Source of the DNA: Pseudomonas citri
GTDB lineage: Bacteria > Pseudomonadota > Gammaproteobacteria > Pseudomonadales > Pseudomonadaceae
DNA: 64,000 nucleotides
Assembly (NCBI RefSeq): GCF_025336485.1
Contig: NZ_JAODAB010000021.1
Coordinates: 1-64,000 of the forward strand
Direction of reading: 5' to 3'
Shown here in pieces: positions 26,516 to 37,333 of this stretch. How positions within the stretch are numbered: the first letter of the stretch is position 1; each line of letters opens with the position of its first letter. The notes beneath the pieces are model-generated. The model was not told the origin of the DNA. It was given only the letters and a program-made list of their open reading frames with translations, and made no database searches. A program made the translations under genes and the position numbers.

Positions 26516-26785
26516 ATGTCGGTCGTCAAGATGAGTGGCAAGGTGAAGTGGTTCAACAATGCCAAGGGCTTCGGTTTCATTATCGCAGCCGGTATGGACG
26601 ATGAAGACCTGTTCGCCCATTACTCGGCTATCCAGATGGAAGGCTACAAAACCTTGAGGGCAGGCCAGCCGGTCAAGTTCGAGGTCATCCAGGGCCCCAA
26701 GGGTCTACACGCGGTCAATATCGAGCCGATCAAAATCGAAGACGCGCCAGCCCCGGTCGACACCAGGGTCTTCGAGGCCCATTGA
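26516..26785 (+). CDS. cspD: Cold-shock-like protein CspD
   Basis: An 89-residue single cold-shock domain protein of the CspD/CapB type, which in E. coli binds single-stranded DNA and inhibits replication in stationary phase. RNP1 KGFGFI and RNP2-like DLFAHYSAI are present. It has five extra N-terminal residues (MSVVK) and a C-terminal tail (DAPAPVDTRVFEAH) beyond the core. AGAGGGA precedes the ATG at 26516; an inner ATG at 26531 has no site. The clpS/cspD pairing is conserved. Confidence 0.93.
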   Translation: MSVVKMSGKVKWFNNAKGFGFIIAAGMDDEDLFAHYSAIQMEGYKTLRAGQPVKFEVIQGPKGLHAVNIEPIKIEDAPAPVDTRVFEAH

Positions 26786-26806
26786 CGGCCTCCAAGCCTC
26801 CCCCAG

Positions 26807-26850
26807 AATACAAATGCCCGGCTCGATCACTCGAGCCGGGCATTTGTATT
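26807..26850. terminator. Bidirectional terminator between cspD and icd
   Basis: A perfect 20-bp stem: 26807-26826 pairs with 26831-26850 around loop TCAC, with a GC-rich core (GCCCGGCTCGA) and AT-rich ends that give T-runs on both strands. Confidence 0.9.
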
Positions 26851-26864
26851 GGGCGCCAATCCGC

Positions 26865-28121
26865 TTACATGTGCGAGATCAACGCATCGCCGAAGCCCGA
26901 GGATGACACCAGTTTGGCACCGTCCATGAGGCGTTCGAAGTCATAGGTCACGGTCTTGGCCGAGATCGCGCCGTTGGTGCCCTTGATGATCAGGTCGGCC
27001 GCCTCGGTCCAGCCCATGTGGCGCAACATCATTTCCGCCGAGAGGATCAGCGAACCCGGGTTGACCTGGTCCTTGCCGGCATACTTGGGTGCGGTCCCGT
27101 GGGTGGCTTCGAACATCGCCACGGTGTCGGACAAGTTGGCGCCCGGCGCGATACCGATACCGCCCACTTCCGCGGCCAAGGCATCGGACAGGTAGTCACC
27201 GTTCAGGTTGAGGGTCGCGATTACATCGTATTCAGCCGGACGCAACAGGATCTGCTGGAGCATTGCATCGGCGATGGCGTCCTTGACGACCACATTCTTG
27301 CCGGTCTTGGGGTTCTTGAACTGCATCCATGGGCCGCCATCGAGCAAGGTTGCGCCGAACTCCTCGGCGGCCACTTCGTAGGCCCATTCCTTGAAGGCAC
27401 CTTCGGTGAACTTCATGATGTTGCCTTTATGCACGATGGTCAGCGAATCGCGATCATTGTCCACCACATATTGTAGGGCCTTGCGAGCCAGACGCTTGGT
27501 GCCCTGCTTGGAAACCGGCTTGACGCCGATGCCGCAATCCTCGTCGAAACGGATCTTGGTCACGCCCATTTCTTCTTTAAGGAACTTGATGACCTTGGTG
27601 GCCTCGGCCGAACCGGCTTTCCACTCGATGCCGGCATAAATGTCTTCGGAGTTCTCGCGGAAGATCGTCATGTCCACGTCGCCAGGCTTCTTGACCGGGC
27701 TTGGCACGCCTTCGAACCAACGCACCGGACGCAGGCATACATACAGGTCGAGTTGCTGGCGCAGGGCCACGTTCAGCGAACGGATACCACCGCCCACCGG
27801 CGTGGTCAGCGGCCCCTTGATGGACACCACGTAATCCTTGACCGCGTCCAGGGTTTCCTGGGGTAGCCAGGTGTCCTGGTCGTAGACCTGGGTCGCTTTC
27901 TCCCCGGCATACACTTCCATCCAGGAAATCTTGCGCTTGCCGCCATAGGCCTTCTGAACTGCAGCGTCCACAACCTTGATCATGACCGGACTGATATCGA
28001 CGCCAATGCCGTCGCCTTCAATGAAGGGGATGATCGGGTTGTCGGGAACATTAAGAGAATGGTCTGCATTGACGGTGATTTTGTCACCGACGGCTGGAAC
28101 CTGAATCTTTTGATACCCCAT
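26865..28121 (-). CDS. icd: NADP-dependent isocitrate dehydrogenase (homodimeric)
   Basis: A 418-residue TCA-cycle enzyme converting isocitrate to 2-oxoglutarate. The start MGYQKIQVPAVGDKI at 28121 has GGAG in ATGGAGTTCAGCATG; upstream frame is not family-like. Motifs: FRENSEDIYAGIEW with the serine that is phosphorylated by AceK in E. coli, NLNGDYLSDALAAEVGGIG and ATHGTAPKYAGKDQVNPGS. It lies divergent to the non-homologous monomeric enzyme encoded by idh, and near aceA, which competes for the same substrate. Confidence 0.97.
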   Translation of the reverse strand: MGYQKIQVPAVGDKITVNADHSLNVPDNPIIPFIEGDGIGVDISPVMIKVVDAAVQKAYGGKRKISWMEVYAGEKATQVYDQDTWLPQETLDAVKDYVVSIKGPLTTPVGGGIRSLNVALRQQLDLYVCLRPVRWFEGVPSPVKKPGDVDMTIFRENSEDIYAGIEWKAGSAEATKVIKFLKEEMGVTKIRFDEDCGIGVKPVSKQGTKRLARKALQYVVDNDRDSLTIVHKGNIMKFTEGAFKEWAYEVAAEEFGATLLDGGPWMQFKNPKTGKNVVVKDAIADAMLQQILLRPAEYDVIATLNLNGDYLSDALAAEVGGIGIAPGANLSDTVAMFEATHGTAPKYAGKDQVNPGSLILSAEMMLRHMGWTEAADLIIKGTNGAISAKTVTYDFERLMDGAKLVSSSGFGDALISHM

Positions 28122-28602
28122 GCTGAACTCCATTGCTTGGATTGAACATCTGGCTGCGTTCGAGCGTACCCCAGTTGAATCGACGCGCAAACCCTACGTT
28201 AGACGCATCTTCGACAAAACGATGCAATTCGCTGCGTACAAGCCTGAAAACCAAGAGAAAAACGCCAAACTTGAGCATAGCCTGCTTCCGGTGGACTGCG
28301 ACGTTTAGACCAATGGACGTGTACGAACGTCTATGAACCATCGGCAGATTGCCAGCTACCTATGTATAATGCCGCCGCTGACCACAGGGTCACGACGGCT
28401 GACAGCTCTAAGACACGACTTTCCGCCCGTTAAAAGCCGGACCGTTACCGCGGCCCGACCGCTTGACGCTCGACTGATGCACCTAACATCACCGCGAAGA
28501 AACCTCGACATTCGGCTCACGGATGACTTTGAACGAACGCGCTTACCCGGCGCCCCTCGAGTTTCTGCGCATGCTTTAGCAAAGAAGAGAGTTAATCCGA
28601 AT
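28122..28602. other. 481-base divergent icd/idh control region
   Basis: No gene is supported here. A TATAAT box occurs at 28365-28370 within GTATAATGCCG and would start an idh transcript with a leader of about 225 bases. No clear -35 partner or terminator-like stem was found, and the operators are not recognisable by eye. Confidence 0.4.
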
Positions 28603-30828
<2,226 letters not shown>

Positions 30829-30848
30829 GGTTGCAAGGAAGCACCACG

Positions 30849-30877
30849 AACCCCGGCCTTGTGCCGGGGTTTGTGTT
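30849..30877 (+). terminator. idh terminator
   Basis: Stem AACCCCGGC/GCCGGGGTT (30849-30857 and 30863-30871), loop CTTGT, followed by TTGTGTTT. Confidence 0.8.
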
Positions 30878-30909
30878 TACAGACTCCCACATTGAAATTG
30901 AGGAACCCC

Positions 30910-31356
30910 ATGGACTGGCAACCCCACATCACCGTCGCCACCATTGTCGAGGACAACGGCCGCTTCCTCATGGTGGAAGAATCCCAGGGCGGACGCGCGG
31001 TGCTCAACCAGCCCGCCGGTCACCTGGACCCGAACGAAACGCTGATCGACGCCGCCGTGCGTGAAACCCTGGAAGAAACCGGCTGGGACGTCGAGCTCAC
31101 CAACGTGATCGGCATCTACCTGTACACCGCCCCCAGCAACGGCGTGACCTACCAGCGGGTGTGTTTCGCCGCCAAGGCCTTGAAACACCACCCCGACTAT
31201 CAGCTGGACGACGGCATCCTGGGCGCTCGATGGCTGACCCGCGACGAACTGCTCGAACGGCGCGACCACTGGCGCAGCGAGCTGATCATCCGTTGCATCG
31301 ACGATTATCTGGCCGGCCATCGCCACGACCTGGCACTGATCCGTCCTTCTCTTTAG
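30910..31356 (+). CDS. nudJ: NUDIX hydrolase, NudJ-like phosphatase
   Basis: A 148-residue NUDIX enzyme resembling NudJ, which hydrolyses thiamine pyrophosphate precursors and nucleoside di/triphosphates. The Nudix box is complete: Gly37 (GHLDPNE), then Arg51-Glu52 and Glu55-Glu56 in RETLEETGW. The start MDWQPHITVA at 30910 has GAGGA at 30898-30902. It lies directly before mnmA, as in many gammaproteobacteria. Confidence 0.88.
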   Translation: MDWQPHITVATIVEDNGRFLMVEESQGGRAVLNQPAGHLDPNETLIDAAVRETLEETGWDVELTNVIGIYLYTAPSNGVTYQRVCFAAKALKHHPDYQLDDGILGARWLTRDELLERRDHWRSELIIRCIDDYLAGHRHDLALIRPSL

Positions 31357-31415
31357 CCTTGCGCGCCCGGGCCTGATAGAATCTCGTCCTTTTTCAAGAC
31401 ACTCGTTGAATCCCT

Positions 31416-32540
31416 ATGCGTGATCCAGTCCCTTCTGACACACAAAAGAAGCGCGTCATTGTCGGCATGTCCGGCGGCGTGGACTCTTCCGTTTCCGCCC
31501 TTCTGCTGATCGAGCAGGGTTATGAGGTGGAAGGCCTGTTCATGAAGAACTGGGAGGAAGACGACGGTACCGAATACTGCACCGCCATGGACGACCTGGC
31601 GGACGCCCAGGCCGTGTGCGACAAGATCGGCATCAAGCTGCACACCGCCAATTTCGCGGCCGAGTACTGGGACAACGTGTTCGAGCACTTCCTGGCCGAA
31701 TACAAGGCCGGCCGCACGCCGAACCCGGACATCCTCTGCAACCGCGAGATCAAGTTCAAGGCGTTCCTCGACTACGCCATGACGCTCGGCGCCGACCTGA
31801 TCGCCACCGGCCACTATGTGCGCCGCCGCGATGTCGACGGCCGCACCGAATTGCTCAAGGGCCTGGATCCGAACAAGGACCAGAGCTACTTCCTGCATGC
31901 GGTCGGCGGCGAGCAGATCGCCAAGACCCTGTTCCCGGTGGGCGAACTGGAAAAGCCTGAAGTACGCGCAATCGCTGAAAAGCATGCGCTGGCCACCGCC
32001 AAGAAAAAAGACTCCACCGGGATCTGCTTCATCGGCGAACGGCGTTTCAGCGACTTCCTCAAGCAATACCTGCCGGCCCAGCCAGGCGAGATCAAGACGA
32101 CGGAAGGCGAAGTCATCGGCCGCCACCACGGCCTGATGTACCACACCATCGGCCAGCGCCAGGGCTTGGGCATCGGCGGCCTGAAAGACGCCGGCGAAGA
32201 GCCGTGGTACGTACTGGTCAAGGACCTGGAACACAACGAACTGATCGTCGGCCAGGGCAACGACCATCCGTGGCTGTTCTCCCGCGCCCTGCTCGCCTCC
32301 GACATCTATTGGGTCAACCCGATCGACCTCAGTGAGCCGCGCCGCCTGACGGCCAAGGTTCGCTACCGCCAGAGCGATCAGCCATGCACCCTGGAAAAAA
32401 CCGCCACGGGCTACCGCGCGACCTTCGATGACCCGCAGCGAGCGGTCACGCCCGGCCAGTCCGTGGTGTTCTATGACGGCGAGATCTGCCTGGGCGGCGG
32501 CGTGATCGAAATCGCCGAACCTTGGAGCAGCCAGGCATGA
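31416..32540 (+). CDS. mnmA: tRNA-specific 2-thiouridylase MnmA
   Basis: A 374-residue enzyme putting sulfur on U34 of tRNA-Lys, -Glu and -Gln, taking sulfur from TusE. The PP-loop is GMSGGVDSSVSALLL and the two catalytic cysteines lie in PNPDILCNREIKF and DSTGICFIGERRF. The upstream partner proteins TusBCDE are encoded at 8917-10296. Its stop overlaps hflD (ATGA). Confidence 0.96.
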   Translation: MRDPVPSDTQKKRVIVGMSGGVDSSVSALLLIEQGYEVEGLFMKNWEEDDGTEYCTAMDDLADAQAVCDKIGIKLHTANFAAEYWDNVFEHFLAEYKAGRTPNPDILCNREIKFKAFLDYAMTLGADLIATGHYVRRRDVDGRTELLKGLDPNKDQSYFLHAVGGEQIAKTLFPVGELEKPEVRAIAEKHALATAKKKDSTGICFIGERRFSDFLKQYLPAQPGEIKTTEGEVIGRHHGLMYHTIGQRQGLGIGGLKDAGEEPWYVLVKDLEHNELIVGQGNDHPWLFSRALLASDIYWVNPIDLSEPRRLTAKVRYRQSDQPCTLEKTATGYRATFDDPQRAVTPGQSVVFYDGEICLGGGVIEIAEPWSSQA

Positions 32541-33160
32541 GCCCCATCCAGGAACAACTGACGGCACTGGGCGGCGTGTTTCTCGCCGCCGTGCTGGTGG
32601 ACAGGATCGCCAAGACCGGCCAGGCCACCGAAGCAGGGCTGGCCTGCATGCTCGGCAGCCTGCTGGTTCGCGACCCCAAGGACACCCTGGAAGTCTACGG
32701 CGGCGACGACCTGAACCTGCGTGACGGTTATCGTGCCCTGATCGGCGCCCTGGAGCGCGACCCCAGCGCCCTGCAGCGCGAACCGCTGCGTTATGCCCTG
32801 TCGATGCTGGGCCTGGAGCGCCAGTTGGCCAAGCGTGACGACCTGCTGGACACCATCGGCAAGCGCTTGCCGCAGATCCAGTCCCAGGTCGAACATTTCG
32901 GCCCCGCCCACGAAAACGTCGTCGCTGCCTGCGGCGCGCTGTACCAGGACACCCTGAGCACTTTGCGCCAACGCATCCAGGTGCATGGCGACATGCGCAA
33001 CCTGCAGCAACCGAGCAACGCCTCGAAGATCCGTGCCCTGCTGCTCGCCGGGATTCGTTCGGCACGCTTGTGGCGGCAACTGGGCGGTCATCGCTGGCAG
33101 TTGGTGATCAGCCGACGCAAATTGCTGAAAGAGCTTTACCCATTGATGCGCAACGAATAA
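32537..33160 (+). CDS. hflD: High frequency lysogenization protein HflD
   Basis: A 207-residue helical HflD/YcfC family protein, coupled to mnmA by an ATGA overlap. In E. coli it is a peripheral membrane protein that binds phage lambda CII; its normal cellular role is not settled. The start MSPIQEQLTALGGVFLAAVL at 32537 is family-like, and SNASKIRALLLAGIRSARLWRQLGG near the C-terminus is the conserved block. Confidence 0.92.
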   Translation: MSPIQEQLTALGGVFLAAVLVDRIAKTGQATEAGLACMLGSLLVRDPKDTLEVYGGDDLNLRDGYRALIGALERDPSALQREPLRYALSMLGLERQLAKRDDLLDTIGKRLPQIQSQVEHFGPAHENVVAACGALYQDTLSTLRQRIQVHGDMRNLQQPSNASKIRALLLAGIRSARLWRQLGGHRWQLVISRRKLLKELYPLMRNE

Positions 33161-33200
33161 GTCGCTTCAACCTGCTTTTGTACCTTGTTACGCGTAACAC

Positions 33201-33234
33201 GCCGGTCAGTTGGCGACGGACCGGCGCTTGTTTT
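33201..33234 (+). terminator. Terminator of mnmA-hflD
   Basis: Stem GCCGGTC/GACCGGC (33201-33207 and 33219-33225) followed by GCTTGTTTT. A TATGAT box at 33239-33244 just after it is a plausible -10 for purB. Confidence 0.65.
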
Positions 33235-33284
33235 CATGTATGATACGCGCCCCATTTCGTTGCCCGACTGTCCGAGAACACCCC

Positions 33285-34655
33285 ATGCAGCTCTCTTCGC
33301 TCACTGCGGTTTCCCCTGTAGACGGCCGCTACGCCGGCAAAACCCAGGCCCTGCGCCCGATTTTCAGCGAGTACGGCCTGATCCGTGCCCGCGTCCTGGT
33401 GGAAGTGCGCTGGCTCCAGCGCCTGGCCGCTCACCCTGCCATCAGCGAAGTCCCGGCGTTCTCCGCCGAAGCCAACGCAGTACTGAACACCCTGGCCGAG
33501 AACTTCGTGCTGGAGCACGCCGAACGCGTCAAGGAAATCGAGCGCACCACCAACCACGACGTCAAGGCCATCGAATACCTGCTCAAGGAGCAGGCGGCCA
33601 AGCTGCCGGAACTGGCCAACGTCAGCGAGTTCATCCACTTCGCCTGCACCAGCGAGGACATCAACAACCTGTCCCACGCCCTGATGCTGCGTGAAGGCCG
33701 CGACGAGGTGCTGCTGCCGCTGATGCGCCAGATCGCCCAAGCCATCCGCGAACTGGCGATCCGCTTCGCCGACGTCCCGATGCTGTCGCGCACCCACGGC
33801 CAACCCGCTTCGCCGACCACCCTGGGCAAGGAGCTGGCGAACGTGGTGTACCGCCTGGAGCGCCAGATCGCCCAAGTGGCCGCCGTGCCGCTGCTGGGCA
33901 AGATCAACGGCGCCGTAGGCAACTACAACGCCCACCTGTCGGCCTACCCGGACATCGACTGGGAAGCCAACGCCCGCGCCTTCATCGAAGACGAGCTGGG
34001 CCTGAGCTTCAACCCGTACACCACCCAGATCGAGCCGCACGACTACATCGCCGAGCTGTTCGACGCCATCGCGCGCTTCAACACCATCCTGATCGACTTC
34101 GACCGCGACATCTGGGGCTACATCTCCCTGGGTTACTTCAAGCAGAAGACCATCGCTGGCGAAATCGGCTCCTCGACCATGCCGCACAAGGTCAACCCGA
34201 TCGACTTCGAGAACTCCGAAGGCAACCTGGGTATCGCCAACGCGCTGTTCCAGCACCTGGCGAGCAAACTGCCAATCTCCCGCTGGCAGCGCGACCTGAC
34301 CGACTCCACCGTGCTGCGCAACCTGGGCGTGGGCTTCGCCCACAGCGTCATCGCCTACGAAGCCAGCCTCAAGGGCATCGGCAAGCTGGAGCTGAACGCG
34401 CAGAAGATCGCCGCCGACCTGGACGCCTGCTGGGAAGTCCTGGCCGAACCGATCCAGACCGTGATGCGTCGCTACAACATCGAAAACCCGTATGAAAAGC
34501 TGAAAGAACTGACCCGTGGCAAAGGCATCAGCCCTGAAGCGTTGCAGACTTTCATCGATGGCCTGGACATGCCTGCCGAAGCCCGTGCCGAGCTGAAAAA
34601 GCTGACCCCGGCCAGCTACATCGGTAACGCGGCGGCACAAGCCAAGCGCATCTGA
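33285..34655 (+). CDS. purB: Adenylosuccinate lyase
   Basis: A 456-residue homotetrameric lyase acting twice in purine synthesis (SAICAR to AICAR and adenylosuccinate to AMP). The fumarase/aspartase signature GSSTMPHKVNP begins at about residue 295; the substrate loop TSEDINNLSHALM and SRTHGQPASPTTLGKE are present. It is monocistronic, with a strong terminator 20 bases after the stop. Confidence 0.97.
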   Translation: MQLSSLTAVSPVDGRYAGKTQALRPIFSEYGLIRARVLVEVRWLQRLAAHPAISEVPAFSAEANAVLNTLAENFVLEHAERVKEIERTTNHDVKAIEYLLKEQAAKLPELANVSEFIHFACTSEDINNLSHALMLREGRDEVLLPLMRQIAQAIRELAIRFADVPMLSRTHGQPASPTTLGKELANVVYRLERQIAQVAAVPLLGKINGAVGNYNAHLSAYPDIDWEANARAFIEDELGLSFNPYTTQIEPHDYIAELFDAIARFNTILIDFDRDIWGYISLGYFKQKTIAGEIGSSTMPHKVNPIDFENSEGNLGIANALFQHLASKLPISRWQRDLTDSTVLRNLGVGFAHSVIAYEASLKGIGKLELNAQKIAADLDACWEVLAEPIQTVMRRYNIENPYEKLKELTRGKGISPEALQTFIDGLDMPAEARAELKKLTPASYIGNAAAQAKRI

Positions 34656-34674
34656 TCCATCGCGCCGCCCTGAG

Positions 34675-34699
34675 ACGCCCGGCCGCGCCGGGCGTTTTT
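34675..34699 (+). terminator. purB terminator
   Basis: Stem ACGCCCGGC/GCCGGGCGT (34675-34683 and 34687-34695), loop CGC, followed by TTTT. Confidence 0.9.
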
Positions 34700-34738
34700 A
34701 TTCGCGTCTGAAAAGTATATTTTTTCAATAGGTTACAC

Positions 34739-35905
34739 ATGAATCCTGATATTCCTCTGCAACTCCTCGGCGGCATCACGGCACGGGAGTTCATGCGCGA
34801 CTACTGGCAGAAAAAGCCCCTGCTGATCCGTCAGGCGATCCCTGACTTCGAAAGCCCGATCGATGCCGATGAACTGGCCGGCCTGGCCCTGGAAGACGAG
34901 GTCGAATCGCGCCTGGTGATCGAACATGGCGAGCGCCCCTGGGAGTTGCGTCGCGGCCCGTTCGCCGAAGACGAGTTCAGCAAACTGCCCGAGCGCGACT
35001 GGACCTTGCTGGTACAGGCCGTCGATCAGTTCGTCCCCGAGGTCAGCGAACTGCTGGAGCACTTCCGCTTCCTGCCGAGCTGGCGCATCGACGATGTGAT
35101 GATCAGCTTTGCCGCACCGGGTGGTAGCGTGGGTCCGCATTTCGATAACTACGACGTCTTCCTGCTGCAAGGCCAGGGTAAGCGCAACTGGAAAATCGGC
35201 CAGATGTGCAACTCCGAAAGCCCGCTGCTGGAGCATGCCGACCTGCGTATCCTCGACGGCTTCGACGGCACCGATGAGTGGACCCTGGAACCGGGCGACA
35301 TGCTCTACCTGCCACCGCGCCTGGCTCATTGGGGCGTAGCCGTGGACGACTGCATGACCTACTCCGTGGGCTTCCGTGCGCCAAGCGCCGCCGAAGTGCT
35401 GACCCACTTCACCGACTTCCTCAGCCAGTTCCTGCCGGATGAAGAGCGCTACACCGATGCCGATGCGCGCCCGGTGGCCGACCCGCACCAGATTCAGCAC
35501 GACGCCCTCGACCGTCTCAAGGGCCTGCTGGCCGAACACATGAGCGACGAACGCCTGTTGCTGACCTGGTTCGGCCAGTTCATGACCGAACCTCGCTACC
35601 CGGAACTGGTGACCGGCCCGGAGCTGGAAGAAGACGACTTGCTGGCCGGCCTGGAACAAGGCGCCGTGATCATCCGCAACCCAAGCGCCCGCCTGGCGTG
35701 GTCGGAAGTCGATGACGACCTGCTGTTGTTCGCCAGCGGCCAGAGCCGCTACCTGCCGGGCAAGCTGCGCGAGCTGCTGAAAATGATCTGCGCCGCCGAC
35801 GCCCTGCACATCGAGAACCTTGGCCCGTGGCTGGCCGACGAAGACGGTCGCGGCCTGATCTGCGAATTGGTCAAGCAAGGTAGCCTGGGGTTCGCCGATG
35901 AATAA
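34739..35905 (+). CDS. roxA: Ribosomal oxygenase RoxA-like (uL16 arginine hydroxylase)
   Basis: A 388-residue Fe(II)/2-oxoglutarate-dependent JmjC-type oxygenase homologous to E. coli YcfD/RoxA, which hydroxylates an Arg in ribosomal protein uL16. The iron-binding triad is visible as His134-x-Asp136 (GPHFDNYDVFLLQ) and His197 (PPRLAHWGVA). The C-terminal dimer and winged-helix regions follow. The end overlaps the GNAT gene by eight bases, suggesting coupling. Confidence 0.92.
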   Translation: MNPDIPLQLLGGITAREFMRDYWQKKPLLIRQAIPDFESPIDADELAGLALEDEVESRLVIEHGERPWELRRGPFAEDEFSKLPERDWTLLVQAVDQFVPEVSELLEHFRFLPSWRIDDVMISFAAPGGSVGPHFDNYDVFLLQGQGKRNWKIGQMCNSESPLLEHADLRILDGFDGTDEWTLEPGDMLYLPPRLAHWGVAVDDCMTYSVGFRAPSAAEVLTHFTDFLSQFLPDEERYTDADARPVADPHQIQHDALDRLKGLLAEHMSDERLLLTWFGQFMTEPRYPELVTGPELEEDDLLAGLEQGAVIIRNPSARLAWSEVDDDLLLFASGQSRYLPGKLRELLKMICAADALHIENLGPWLADEDGRGLICELVKQGSLGFADE

Positions 35906-36323
35906 AATCCACGTTCGTGTCGCAGACTGGCAAAAGGATAACGCCGAGATACGGCGCATTCGTGAGAGCGTGTTCATTGTCGAGCAGTGCGTCCCACCTG
36001 AACTGGAGTGGGACGCCGATGACCAGGGCGCCGTGCATTTCCTGGCGTACGAAGGCGACTTTCCCATCGGCACCGCCCGCCTGCTGACCGACGGCCACAT
36101 CGGTCGCGTCTCGGTACTCAAGGACTGGCGCGGTCTGAAGGTGGGTGACGCCCTGATGCACGCGGTGATTGCAGAGGCCGAGAAACGCGGACTCCAGCAA
36201 CAGATGCTCAGCGCCCAGGTGCATGCCACGCCGTTCTATGAGCGACTGGGGTTTGCCATCACGAGCGAGGAATTCCTCGAAGCCGGGATTCCCCATGTGG
36301 ACATGGTGCGACATTCGGCTTGA
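35898..36323 (+). CDS. GNAT-family N-acetyltransferase
   Basis: A 141-residue acetyltransferase with acetyl-CoA motif GRVSVLKDWRGLKVGDALM (about 70-90) and the terminal FYERLGFAITSEEFLEAGIPH, similar to ElaA/YjcF-type GNATs. It starts inside the roxA end (ATG at 35898, roxA stop 35903-35905). The coupling to roxA is suggestive, but the substrate is unknown. Confidence 0.85.
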   Translation: MNKIHVRVADWQKDNAEIRRIRESVFIVEQCVPPELEWDADDQGAVHFLAYEGDFPIGTARLLTDGHIGRVSVLKDWRGLKVGDALMHAVIAEAEKRGLQQQMLSAQVHATPFYERLGFAITSEEFLEAGIPHVDMVRHSA

Positions 36324-36390
36324 AGCAGTGGCCTGAGGATTTAATCTTTGGCTGAAGGATCCCCTCGCCACAAAAGCATCATGCAACCCC

Positions 36391-36428
36391 CAAAACGCCC
36401 CGCCATCCTCCGATGCCGGGGCGTTTTG
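36391..36428. terminator. Terminator after roxA-GNAT
   Basis: Stem CAAAACGCCCCG (36391-36402) pairs with CGGGGCGTTTTG (36417-36428), giving T-runs on both strands. A partial REP word (CCCCTCGCCACA) lies just before it. Confidence 0.75.
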
Positions 36429-36505
36429 CCGTCTACCATTCAACTTGCCCCACCCGGGGCCGACAAACTGGCAATATCAAGCCTTTGTCCCGCGGAGAAA
36501 TGGAC

Positions 36506-37267
36506 ATGTCCCTACGCACCCTGCTGACCACCCTACTGCTTGGCTGCAGCCTGTCGGTCATGGCCGACACGCAAGTCGTGCCCTTGAACTACCGCACCAG
36601 CGCCGACCTGTTGCCGGTGGCGCAGAATTTCATCGGCAAGGACGGCCAGGTCAGCGCCTACGGCAACCAACTGATCGTCAACGCCGACCCGGGCAAGATC
36701 GAAGAACTCCGGCAGTTCCTCGCCCAACTGGACACCGCGCCCAAGCGCCTGCTGATCACGGTCGACACCAACGAAAACAACCTGCAGGGCGACCAGGGTT
36801 ATTCGATCAACGGAGCCGCACCCAGCCAGACCCGCATTATCAACCGCAGCACTGCCAGCCGTGACGGCGGCGTGCAGCAGGTGCAAGCCAGCGAAGGCCA
36901 GCCGGCGCTGATCCAGGTCGGCCAGAGCGTGCCGTTCACCAGCAGCCAGACCGACAACTACGGTCGCCTGCAAAGCCAGACCGAGTACCGCAACGTCACC
37001 CAGGGTTTCTATGTCACCGCCAGTGTCACCGGAGAGATCGTCCACCTGAGCATCAGCACCAATCGTGACCGAATGAGCCAGGAACGTCCCGATGTAGTGA
37101 ACGTTCAAAGTACCGACACAACCGTCAGCGGACGCCTGGGTGAATGGATCACCCTGGCCGGCGTGAATCGCCAGACTCAAGCCGACAAACAGGGCCTGAC
37201 CCGCAGCTACTCGACCCAGGGCCGCGACGACATGATTTTGCGGGTCAAGGTCGATACCCTGAACTGA
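36506..37267 (+). CDS. Orphan secretin-like periplasmic protein
   Basis: A 253-residue exported protein. The start MSLRTLLTTLLLGCSLSVMA at 36506 has GGAG at 36494-36497 with eight-base spacing, and the signal peptide should be cut before DTQVV. Residues about 25-80 match a secretin N-terminal (NolW-like) domain: PLNYRTSADLLPVAQNFIG and QLIVNADPGKIEELRQFLAQLD. The rest (about 85-250) resembles the start of the secretin channel domain (QVGQSVPFTSSQTDNYG, YVTASVTGEIVHLSIS) but is much shorter than true secretins. No type II, III or IV pilus genes lie near. Role unknown; it may be a standalone pilotin-like or beta-strand protein. Confidence 0.7.
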   Translation: MSLRTLLTTLLLGCSLSVMADTQVVPLNYRTSADLLPVAQNFIGKDGQVSAYGNQLIVNADPGKIEELRQFLAQLDTAPKRLLITVDTNENNLQGDQGYSINGAAPSQTRIINRSTASRDGGVQQVQASEGQPALIQVGQSVPFTSSQTDNYGRLQSQTEYRNVTQGFYVTASVTGEIVHLSISTNRDRMSQERPDVVNVQSTDTTVSGRLGEWITLAGVNRQTQADKQGLTRSYSTQGRDDMILRVKVDTLN

Positions 37268-37307
37268 AGCACCAAAAACTGACTGATGAGTCGTATTAGA
37301 CCAAAGA

Positions 37308-37333
37308 TGTAGTGCCACAAAAAAAGCACTACA
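37308..37333. promoter_or_regulatory. Probable RccR operator upstream of aceA
   Basis: TGTAGT (37308-37313) and ACTACA (37328-37333) are inverted half-sites separated by 14 bases. RccR, the KDPG-responsive RpiR-type regulator of Pseudomonas, is known to bind TGTAGT/ACTACA half-sites at aceA and related genes. The gap to aceA is 418 bases. This is inference from the motif and target gene. Confidence 0.65.
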
